NCBI GenBank assembly: GCA_963736355.1
Contig: CAVTOO010000021.1
Location: 90,546 to 154,545, forward strand
DNA: 64,000 nt
DNA from: CAVTOO01 sp963736355
Lineage (GTDB): Bacteria > Pseudomonadota > Alphaproteobacteria > Rhizobiales > Xanthobacteraceae
Reading direction: 5' to 3'
In this document: positions 48,809-55,665 of the stretch, one piece after another
Position numbering within the stretch: position 1 is the stretch's first letter
Layout: the number at the start of each line of letters is the position of its first letter
The notes under the pieces: generated by a model
Seen by the model: only the letters and a program-made list of their open reading frames with translations
What the model was told of the DNA's origin: nothing
The model's database searches: none
Made by a program: the position numbers and the translations under genes

Positions 48809-49019
48809 AGCAACCGCAACGAAACTTTGCGAACTGACCGACACAGTGATTGCCTGCCTCAGCGATCTTGTCGTCTTTTCAAATGCCCATATTGAAACTG
48901 AAGCCGACCGCGATGGTATCAGGCTCGCGGTTGCGAACTGCCTTGTGACACTCGACCTCGACGTTCGGGAACTCGCCTATAAAGGCTTCCCTCACCTCAA
49001 ACCTGATTTTCTTCGATGA
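48801..49019 (+). CDS. Small orphan protein B (paralog of the preceding gene)
   Basis: 72 aa, start MNEATATKLCELTDTVIACL, end FPHLKPDFLR. Predicted helical, with no signal or membrane segment. Its resemblance to the preceding small protein suggests an old tandem duplication. Family unknown. Confidence 0.55.
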   Translation: MNEATATKLCELTDTVIACLSDLVVFSNAHIETEADRDGIRLAVANCLVTLDLDVRELAYKGFPHLKPDFLR

Positions 49020-49068
49020 TGTTGGATTGGCCACGATGACCGCGCAGCCGAACAGCGACTAAGCGGCG

Positions 49069-49488
49069 ATGATAGTCGAAGCCCGATACAACCCGTCATT
49101 TCTCGGCCCACATGAGGGGCGCGAATTCGAACTCATGAAGGCCGGCACTAAACCGCTAGCGATGTTTATTCACCACCTTGCGCCGGACGATGAGAAATTC
49201 TTCGCGGAAGATAGTTTTGACAAGCTTGTAGCAGCAGGAACGCTCAAAAAATTCGAACGGATTGAAGAACACCAGCTTACGAACGAACAGCAGACTGTCA
49301 TCAGACGCGTTCTGTATGCGCTACCGTCAGAGGAATGGAGAATTCCGGCTTTTCTGTTCATCCATGACTACTATGCGTCGGTCACCGGGTTCCGCGCCGA
49401 TATGGAACGACTTATTGGAACGCTGCTGGGATACGAGCCTACCGACGTAGACAAGTATATTAGCCATCATGGCATTAGCCGGGAATGA
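49069..49488 (+). CDS. Hypothetical protein in RHS-associated island
   Basis: 139 aa, start MIVEARYNPSFLGPHEGREF, soluble, with mixed helices (RIEEHQLTNEQQTVIRRVLY and EEWRIPAFLFIHDYYASVTG). I recognise no family. Its size, composition and position among orphan small genes upstream of an RHS remnant resemble immunity genes of polymorphic toxin loci, but this is inference. Confidence 0.6.
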   Translation: MIVEARYNPSFLGPHEGREFELMKAGTKPLAMFIHHLAPDDEKFFAEDSFDKLVAAGTLKKFERIEEHQLTNEQQTVIRRVLYALPSEEWRIPAFLFIHDYYASVTGFRADMERLIGTLLGYEPTDVDKYISHHGISRE

Positions 49489-49528
49489 TCACCGGCGACC
49501 AGCATCCGAAACCATTGGATCGTTTTTA

Positions 49529-49891
49529 ATGGATACCTTGCGGATCGAAATCGACAGCAGCAACGAAATGATCTTGCCAAAGGTCGGCAACTCCGAACTT
49601 CGCGGAATCGAGTTCAAGCATCCGGATGTTGAGCTTACGATTTGGGTTTCCTGGAACGATCGCATTCTTTGCGTCAAACTTGCGCGACCTCTGTTTTTCT
49701 CCGCCGAGACAGACCACATGCAGAACATTATCGACAGCATTTTTGTTTACCCTGACAGAGAGGCTGCAGGAGTACTCCCCGCAATTCAGTCACTTCCCAG
49801 AAGCAGCAAAGAGAAAATACTAAAAATCGAGCCCATTTCCGGCATCGATTTGATCTGCGTCGCGGAGGACATCAGCTTTGAATACAAATGA
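49529..49891 (+). CDS. Hypothetical protein in RHS-associated island
   Basis: 120 aa from ATG 49529 (MDTLRIEIDSSNEMILPKVG). It has beta-rich segments (VELTIWVSWNDRILCVKLAR) and an acidic overall composition. No family recognised. It lies between two other small genes on the same strand and is a candidate immunity-type protein by context only. Confidence 0.55.
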   Translation: MDTLRIEIDSSNEMILPKVGNSELRGIEFKHPDVELTIWVSWNDRILCVKLARPLFFSAETDHMQNIIDSIFVYPDREAAGVLPAIQSLPRSSKEKILKIEPISGIDLICVAEDISFEYK

Positions 49892-49903
49892 TTTAGCCAC
49901 AAG

Positions 49904-50219
49904 ATGACAAACTCAGAAAAGCTACTTCAAATTGTAAGGGATATAACTCCCGTAAGAATCGCGGTTGGCGAGTTCCACCTGCCTTCATCACGATCTCTCT
50001 ATTGATGGGGACGACGCCGCAGAACTCATAGATCGAGTGCATACTACATTCGGCACGTCATTCGACGGTTTCCAATTCGACGCATACTTTCCCAACGAGA
50101 CTGAAGCGATCTTCTTTCACTTTGGCAAGTTGCTTGGCATAAGGTCAAAAAAGAGACAACTCTCCATAGGCCATCTTTTGTCGGTCATTAAAGCCGGCCG
50201 CTGGTTTGAAGAAACGTAG
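49904..50219 (+). CDS. DUF1493-like protein (frameshifted)
   Basis: The C-terminal part HDLSIDGDDAAELIDRVHTT, FGTSFDGFQFDAYFPNE and LSIGHLLSVIKAGRW matches my recollection of the DUF1493 pattern (D-L-x-I-D-G-D-D, F-x-F-x-x-Y-F, G-x-L-x-x-x-x-x-G-x-W). The start ATG 49904 gives MTNSEKLLQIVRDITPVRIA. One extra base near 49985 is needed to join the two parts (104 aa). DUF1493 proteins look acyl-carrier-like and often lie in toxin/immunity contexts. A terminator follows. Confidence 0.6.
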
Positions 50220-50245
50220 CAAGCTTTTACTTGTCTCTGCTCTCA

Positions 50246-50279
50246 TGCCACCGCTCATCGAGCGGCGGCATTTTTATTT
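50246..50279 (+). terminator. Rho-independent terminator closing the small-gene run
   Basis: The arms tgccaccgct (50246-50255) and agcggcggca (50261-50270) pair with one mismatch and are followed by ttttt. The RHS fragment begins immediately after it, so the RHS piece appears inserted behind an existing transcription unit. Confidence 0.75.
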
Positions 50280-50280
50280 T

Positions 50281-51117
50281 CGCCGGCTGCGACCACGCAC
50301 TACGTCTATGACCGCTCCGGGAAGCTGATCGCGGAAGCGACCTCGGCCGGCGCGACCGTGACGGAATACATCTGGCTCGACGACATGCCGCTCGCGGTGG
50401 TCGCCGATGTCGACACGATGACACCGAAGCTGTGGTTCGTGCATGCCGACCATCTCGACCGCCCGGCGGTCATGACCGACGGCACGAAGGCGGTGGTGTG
50501 GGATGCCTGGTACTTCCCGTTCGGCGAGGCACGCGCAATCACCGGAACCGCGACCAACAACATGCGCTTCCCCGGGCAGTATTTCCTCGTCGAGTCCGGC
50601 CTCGCCTACAACTGGCACCGCCACTACGACCCGACGCTCGGGAGATATCTGCAAGCCGATCCGCTTCGGGTTCATCGACGGGCCGAATGTGTACAACTAC
50701 GTCACCAACGCGCCGACGATGTATGTTGATCTGTTGGGATTGGCTGAAATTTACAATATTCCCGGCACTCTATCTGTCCGCGCATATCCGGGACCGTCTG
50801 TTGGTGGCATCGAACACGCCAGACATGGCCCGGGCCAGAGCTATCACCTGCATATTCGGGATAGCGCCGGCAATGAGGCGCGCGTTTCTAGCGAAAGCTG
50901 GAAACCGCTAACACCGGATGATCAGAAAGCGTATGATCGCAGCAGATCAATAAGGAGTTTTTGTAAGTCATTGACCGAAGGACAAAAAAAGCTCTTTTAT
51001 CGGATCAATCGCGAGGTATTTCATCGCGGCTATCCAACTCCAAATCAATTGATACGCATCGGTGAGATGCCTGCTGGAAGGAACCTTCCGCCCAGCTTAG
51101 GGAGGCGTCCGGAATAG
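50281..51117 (+). pseudogene. RHS-repeat core fragment with C-terminal toxin-like tip (5' truncated, frameshifted)
   Basis: Remnant of an RHS/YD-repeat polymorphic toxin. With no start codon it opens at ATTHYVYDRSGKLIAEATSA. It then carries the conserved core MTEYIWLDDMPLAVVADVDT, FVHADHLDRPAVMTDGTKAV and HRHYDPTLGRYLQADPL, and after an extra base near 50665, GFIDGPNVYNYVTNAPTMYV DLLGL. After DLLGL the sequence changes to a unique 125-aa tip (AEIYNIPGTLSVRAYPGPSV, EHARHGPGQSYHLHIRDSAG, GQKKLFYRINREVFHRGYPT) that is AT-richer. The histidines of EHARHG and YHLHI could be catalytic. No toxin family recognised. Confidence 0.8.
50289..50467 (+). repeat. RHS core direct repeat, copy 1
   Basis: This 179-base segment (from gcgaccacgcactacgtc to catctcgaccgcccggc) recurs at 51776-51954 with scattered substitutions and equal length. 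It encodes the same RHS core stretch in both places. Confidence 0.85.
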
Positions 51118-51678
51118 ATGACACAACGACCTGCAAAGTTTCTTGAAGCGTTCAACGCCTACAACGAGGGGCGCTTTGAAACTGCACTACGGCTGATGGA
51201 AGAGTGCGCAAGCGACGGTGATCCCGTCGCTTGCCTAGCTGCAGCACAGTGGCATGGAGCCGGAAAAGAATACCCCTTAAACAACAAACGAAGCGAATAC
51301 TGGTTAAACAAGCTTGAGGAATTGGCAGAGACGGGAAATCCGGAAGCACAATGGGAGTTCGGTCAAAGCTATCGATTTGGGAATCTTCTTCCCCTTGACA
51401 TTGAACGCGCAAATTACTGGCTGGAGCGTGCTGCCAACTCCGGTAATGCAGATGCACAGCACCATTTGGCATGGTACTTGGAAGCCGGTCAGTACAGATT
51501 TCCGATTGATGTCGAATTGGCAAAGAAATGGTACGAGCGCGCTTTCGCGCAGGACAATCCCGAGACGCTCTATCTTTATGCTATTCGCGATTTCGAAAAC
51601 GGAAAGCCGACCGCGAAGTCAATTCAACTTTTGAGGAAGGCGGCAGAGGCCGGGTTCTCACTGCTAGAGACATCTTGA
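51118..51678 (+). CDS. Sel1-repeat protein, candidate immunity partner of the RHS tip
   Basis: 186 aa starting one base after the RHS stop, hence tightly linked. Tandem Sel1-like (TPR-type) helical repeats: GRFETALRLMEECASDGDPV, ETGNPEAQWEFGQSYRFGNL, DIERANYWLERAANSGNADA and DVELAKKWYERAFAQDNPET. No signal peptide, so it is cytosolic. Tetratricopeptide/Sel1 proteins do occur as immunity proteins of polymorphic toxins. The abutting position directly behind the variable RHS tip is the standard place for the cognate immunity gene. The function is inferred from context. Confidence 0.8.
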   Translation: MTQRPAKFLEAFNAYNEGRFETALRLMEECASDGDPVACLAAAQWHGAGKEYPLNNKRSEYWLNKLEELAETGNPEAQWEFGQSYRFGNLLPLDIERANYWLERAANSGNADAQHHLAWYLEAGQYRFPIDVELAKKWYERAFAQDNPETLYLYAIRDFENGKPTAKSIQLLRKAAEAGFSLLETS

Positions 51679-51721
51679 ATCAGTACACACATTGAAATGT
51701 CGGCTAGCTTGACGTTGCGAA

Positions 51722-51964
51722 GATGACGGCCTCGAGCGCATGGCGATCCGCACCACACAGAACATGGTGTCGGCCGCGACCACGCACTACGTCTATGATC
51801 GCGCGAGACGGCTGATCGCGGAAGCAACCAGCGCCGGCGCGACCGTGACGGAATATATCTGGCTCGACGACATGCCGCTGGCTGTCTCGGCCGATGTCGA
51901 CACGATGTCGCCGAAGCTGCGGTTCGTGCACGCCGACCATCTCGACCGGCCGACGCGCATTTGA
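51722..51964 (+). pseudogene. Second RHS core fragment (truncated at both ends)
   Basis: A short open stretch DDGLERMAIRTTQNMVSAAT, THYVYDRARRLIAEATSAGA and FVHADHLDRPTRI ends in a stop soon after the core. It has no upstream RHS repeats and no C-terminal tip. It is a second copy of the core seen at 50281, diverged by point changes. This is the pattern expected from recombination or duplication-loss of RHS tips. Confidence 0.8.
51776..51954 (+). repeat. RHS core direct repeat, copy 2
   Basis: Second copy of the 179-base RHS core repeat; the two copies flank the toxin-like tip and the Sel1 gene (about 1.3 kb between them). Confidence 0.85.
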
Positions 51965-52155
51965 CATTTCCCGATGACACAAAGTGACGTACCCTTGAAT
52001 TACGAACCCATGACTTGAGCTAATTGTGGCAGCGGCCTCACCCGCCGCTGCCGCGGTTCCCGTTTAGCCTCAGTTAACCCCTTCTCCGCGCAATCAATTC
52101 AAATTGGAACGATCTAGCCCCAGTTCCCTTGTCCCCTCGAATGGAGGGCGTGGAC

Positions 52156-52549
52156 ATGGCTGCGGTGCTGATTGTGGAAGACGAGGCGGCAATTCTGATG
52201 CTGGCGGAGTCGAGTGATCCAGGACGCGGGCTACGACACCCTTTTGGCCTCTTCCCTGCCTGAAGCCCGGGACATCATCGAGTCCGGCGCCAGCTTCGAC
52301 CTCGTCTTCACCGACATCAACCTGCGCGACGTGTCGGACGGCGGCATCAAGATCGGCGAAATGATCGCGCAGTTGAAGCCTGAGGTTCCCGTGCTGTACA
52401 CCAGTGCCTGCGAACTGAACGCCGGCTTGCGCTCGCGCTTGCAAGGCCCGCCCGAATTCATCCCCAAGCCCTATCGCTGCGACGATGCTATCGCGCGCAT
52501 CGAGCGGTTACTGCAGCACACACGCCAGCCGGACAATCGGGCTCACTGA
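52156..52549 (+). CDS. Single-domain response regulator (frameshifted near start)
   Basis: CheY-like receiver with no output domain, about 130 aa when corrected. Start ATG 52156 (MAAVLIVEDEAAILMLAES) behind GGAGGGCG. One extra base near 52212 precedes the main frame (VIQDAGYDTLLASSLPEARD). The phosphoacceptor Asp is in LVFTDINLRDVSDGG, the switch Thr in VLYTSACELN, and the conserved Lys in EFIPKPYRCDDAIA. No kinase gene is adjacent. Confidence 0.85.
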
Positions 52550-52615
52550 GCGGTGTGGTTGTCTGCGACGGACCTCTGCGACGGAACAATGAGCGGCGCG
52601 CGCCGTTGATACGTC

Positions 52616-52801
52616 ATGGACAATCCCAGCCGCAGCACCCCCAAGCCTTCCAAATCCGACGGTCCCAAGCAGACGAAGGACGACAAGCCCTTGCCGGCCG
52701 GCCCTCATTCCAAGCCCGAGCTGACAAACACCGAGGCCACGCCGGGAAGCGGCATGCTGCCGGACGATCCCGAAGACGAGAACATGCAGCCGTCTGGCTG
52801 A
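52616..52801 (+). CDS. Small hydrophilic hypothetical protein
   Basis: 61 aa, Pro/Lys/Asp-rich and probably disordered (MDNPSRSTPKPSKSDGPKQT, ending DDPEDENMQPSG). No family recognised; such short disordered proteins are common in this order. It converges with heme A synthase. It could be non-coding. Confidence 0.4.
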   Translation: MDNPSRSTPKPSKSDGPKQTKDDKPLPAGPHSKPELTNTEATPGSGMLPDDPEDENMQPSG

Positions 52802-52820
52802 ACTTGGGCCAAGTGCGGTC

Positions 52821-53897
52821 TTATCGCGCCGTGCCCGGCTGCAGCGCGCCTTCAGCCACACTCGACAACCGCCACGCCTGCACAATGGCCTGCGTCAGCA
52901 CGATCAGCGCCACCGCCTGATGCATCAGCGCGAGGCTGATCGGCACCATGTGCAGGAGCGTCAGCACGCCGAGCGCAATCTGGATCGTGAGTGCGATGAC
53001 AATGCCGAGCGCACCGTTGACGAGCGCGGTGTCTGCCTTGGTGCGGATCAGATCGAAAAGATGCCAGAGCGCGAGCATAAACAGCGCATAGGCCGCCATG
53101 CGGTGATTGAACTGCACCGCCAGCGTGTTCTCGAAGACGTTGCGCCACCAGGGCTGCGCAAAGAACAACCGTCCTGCCTCGGGGATCAGCGCGCCATCGA
53201 TTTGCGGCCAGGTGTTATAGACACGCCCCGCGCGGAGCCCGGCCACCAACGCGCCGAGATAAAGCTGCACGAAGATCGCGACGACGAGGATTTTGGCAGT
53301 GAGCCGATGTCGCGCCGCAGTCACCGTCGCGCGGATCCCCCTTTCCTTTCCTTGCCCCATCTGCAGCACCGTCCACACGATGGCCGCATAGATGACGACA
53401 GCAAGAATGAGATGCGTGGCGAGACGATATTGCGAGACCTCGACGCGCTCCGACAGACCCGACGCGACCATCCACCAGCCGATCGCGCCCTGCAGCGCGC
53501 CGAGACCGAAGATCGCCCAGAGCCTGTGCTTCAACGGCTGCGGCATCCCGCCGCGCCATAGAAACCACAGAAAGGGAAAGAGAAACGCCGCGCCGATGAC
53601 ACGGCCCAGCAGGCGATGGCTCCACTCCCACCAGAAGATTTCCTTGAACTCGTGGAGCGACATGCCGCGATTGATCTCGCGATATTGCGGGATCTGCTTG
53701 TAGGCCTCGAACGCGCTCTGCCACGCCTGCTCGCTGAGCGGCGGCAATGTGCCCGTCACAGGCTTCCATTCGACGATGGACAGACCGGATTCGGTGAGCC
53801 GCGTGGCGCCGCCAACCAGCACCATTGCGAAAATGAGGGCTGCGACCGACAAAAGCCAGAGGCGGACGGGACGGAGCGAAGGCTGTGTGGCGGTCAT
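52821..53897 (-). CDS. ctaA: Heme A synthase (COX15/CtaA)
   Basis: Inner-membrane enzyme converting heme O to heme A for cytochrome oxidase. Start ATG 53897 (MTATQPSLRPVRLWLLSVAA), 358 aa; the open frame upstream is not coding. About eight helices. Heme-ligand histidines lie in contexts such as FWWEWSHRLLGRVIGAAFLF, YRLATHLILAVVIYAA, AVQFNHRMAAYALFMLALWH and LALMHQAVALIVLTQ. The ESGLSIVEWKPVTGTLPPLS loop is typical of the alphaproteobacterial type. Intact. Confidence 0.95.
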   Translation of the reverse strand: MTATQPSLRPVRLWLLSVAALIFAMVLVGGATRLTESGLSIVEWKPVTGTLPPLSEQAWQSAFEAYKQIPQYREINRGMSLHEFKEIFWWEWSHRLLGRVIGAAFLFPFLWFLWRGGMPQPLKHRLWAIFGLGALQGAIGWWMVASGLSERVEVSQYRLATHLILAVVIYAAIVWTVLQMGQGKERGIRATVTAARHRLTAKILVVAIFVQLYLGALVAGLRAGRVYNTWPQIDGALIPEAGRLFFAQPWWRNVFENTLAVQFNHRMAAYALFMLALWHLFDLIRTKADTALVNGALGIVIALTIQIALGVLTLLHMVPISLALMHQAVALIVLTQAIVQAWRLSSVAEGALQPGTAR

Positions 53898-54004
53898 CTC
53901 AACGGCCTTGAACGGGAATGCGCGATCCTTATAGTCCCGCCCGGCCGCGCCGCAAGCCGCGCCACCCGCCAACACGGCAAGCTTGCCATGATTGTGATCC
54001 TGCC

Positions 54005-54220
54005 ATGACCATTCGCACCCGGAAACTGATCGGCGTCGTGCTGCTGCTGGTGCTTGTGATCGTGTGGTCGCTGGTGGCGATGGCGGTGGCGCAGGTGCCT
54101 TTTCTCGCCAACAACAAGCTGCTGCAGTTCGTCTATTACGTGGTCGTGGGGCTCGGCTGGGTGCTGCCGGCGATGCCGCTGATCCGCTGGATGGCGAAGC
54201 CGGACGCTGAAACGCGCTGA
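54005..54220 (+). CDS. DUF2842 family small membrane protein
   Basis: 71 aa with two hydrophobic helices (LIGVVLLLVLVIVWSLVAMA and QFVYYVVVGLGWVLPAMPLI) and a C-terminal RWMAKPDAETR. It matches the alphaproteobacterial DUF2842 family often found beside ctaA. Function unknown; a role near cytochrome oxidase assembly is a guess from context. It is divergent from ctaA. Confidence 0.85.
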   Translation: MTIRTRKLIGVVLLLVLVIVWSLVAMAVAQVPFLANNKLLQFVYYVVVGLGWVLPAMPLIRWMAKPDAETR

Positions 54221-54244
54221 GAACGCCGGTTCCGTTATTATAGA

Positions 54245-54347
54245 CGCGTGATCTGATCCCAAAACCGGTCCCCACTTTTGGGGATCACGCGTCCTATTTG
54301 CGCGTGATCTGATCCCAAAACCGGTCCCCACTTTTGGGGATCACGCG
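54245..54347. repeat. Two identical 47-base palindromic repeats in tandem
   Basis: Copies at 54245-54291 and 54301-54347 are identical, separated by 9 bases. Each begins cgcgtgatctgatccc and ends ttttggggatcacgcg, so each can fold into a hairpin with a central accggtcc. A diverged relative lies at 57990-58034. They sit between DUF2842 and the GNAT gene and may terminate or stabilise RNA. Confidence 0.9.
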
Positions 54348-54420
54348 ATAATCCGGCTGCCTTTTCTTACGCTTTGTTGATACTTGTTTGACAAGGTCCG
54401 GCGACATTGCCGCCGTGCCG

Positions 54421-55665
54421 ATGCGGCCTCTCGGAACCCGCCTCATGGTCATGACCGCCCGCCTCGATGCTTCGCCGGGTTCGGCCTATGCCGCCGCCCA
54501 CGAACCGCAGGCCGGCGTGAAGATCGCCCGCGTCGAAATCTTCCACGATCTCGAAAGCGCCGAGCCGCATTGGCGCGCGCTCGAAGCCGAGTTCATGACC
54601 GCGTTTCAGCGGTTCGAATTCCTCGCCGCGTGGCAGCGCCATATCGGCGCGCAGGAAGGGCTCGAGCCGCGCATCGTGGTCGCGCTCGATGCCGCCGGCC
54701 GCGCACTGTGCGTGGTGCCGCTATGCGTGCCGACGACAGGCGGCACACGTGTCGCCCGTTTCATGGGCGGCAAGCACCCGAACTTCAACATGGCGCTGTG
54801 GCGCAACGACGTGCCTGTGGTCATCACGCGCACTGAGCTCGATGCCATGCTGGCGCCGCTGGCCGACCACGGTGTCGACGCGCTCGCGCTGGCGCAGCAG
54901 CCGCGTCACTGGCGCGGCGTCGCCAATCCGTTCGCGCAGCTCGCCCGCCAGCCGTCCGTGAACGACTGTCCGCTGCTGATGTTTACGCCGGGCGCGACCG
55001 GCGACAGCCTGATCAGCTCTTCGCTGCGCCGCAAGCTGAAGAGCAAAGAGAAAAAGTATCTCGACCTGAGCGGCTATCACTATCGCCGCGCCGACACGGT
55101 CGACCAGGTTCAACGCGCGCTCGACGCCTTCTTCGCCTACAAGCCCCAGCGCATGGCGATGATGAACCTGCCGGATGTTTTCGCCGAGCGTAACGTCACC
55201 GCCTTCGTCCGCGACATCTGCGATCTGTCGAACGGAGAGCCGCAGGTCGTGATCCATATGCTGGTCTGCGACGAAGAAGTCATCGCGATCTTCGCCGGCA
55301 CCGAGGACGGCCGCCGCTTCTCGATGATGTTCAATACCTACACGCTGTCGGACAACGCCAAATACAGCCCCGGCCTGATCCTGATCCGGCATATCGTCGA
55401 GTATTATGCGCGGCGCGACTATTCATCGCTCGATCTCGGCATCGGCGGCGATCACTACAAGACGATGTTCTGCAAGGACAAGGAAGAGCTGTTCGACAGC
55501 TTCATTCCGCTGACCGCCAAGGGCCTGCCAAAGGTGCTTGGCCTGTCGTTTTTCAACCGCGCAAAATACGCGGTGAAACGCAGCCCGACGCTGACGCGCC
55601 TCGCCAACACCATTCGCTCGAAACTGGGCGGACAGAGCAAGTCACAAGCAGCCGAAGAAGATTAG
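54421..55665 (+). CDS. GNAT/CelD-like acyltransferase of the exopolysaccharide group
   Basis: About 414 aa; the exact start is uncertain (TTG 54388, ATG 54421 or ATG 54445). Double-GNAT (FemAB-like, CelD/BcsL) architecture: the first half has FQRFEFLAAWQRHIGAQEGL and FMGGKHPNFNMALWRNDVPV. The second half has SSLRRKLKSKEKKYLDLSGY, PQVVIHMLVCDEEVIAIFAG and YSSLDLGIGGDHYKTMFCKD. Such proteins are thought to modify polysaccharides or their precursors. It converges with the Wzc-like gene (4-base overlap of stops). Confidence 0.8.
   Translation: MRPLGTRLMVMTARLDASPGSAYAAAHEPQAGVKIARVEIFHDLESAEPHWRALEAEFMTAFQRFEFLAAWQRHIGAQEGLEPRIVVALDAAGRALCVVPLCVPTTGGTRVARFMGGKHPNFNMALWRNDVPVVITRTELDAMLAPLADHGVDALALAQQPRHWRGVANPFAQLARQPSVNDCPLLMFTPGATGDSLISSSLRRKLKSKEKKYLDLSGYHYRRADTVDQVQRALDAFFAYKPQRMAMMNLPDVFAERNVTAFVRDICDLSNGEPQVVIHMLVCDEEVIAIFAGTEDGRRFSMMFNTYTLSDNAKYSPGLILIRHIVEYYARRDYSSLDLGIGGDHYKTMFCKDKEELFDSFIPLTAKGLPKVLGLSFFNRAKYAVKRSPTLTRLANTIRSKLGGQSKSQAAEED

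Noticed and set aside
51740..51964. Independent small gene
   Set aside because: It is a truncated copy of the RHS core rather than a separate protein.
53898..54275. N-terminal extension of heme A synthase
   Set aside because: The upstream frame covers the DUF2842 gene on the other strand and low-complexity sequence; the family N-terminus begins at 53897.
54245..54347. CRISPR array
   Set aside because: Only two repeat units with a 9-base gap, each a palindrome; no spacers of proper length and no cas genes.
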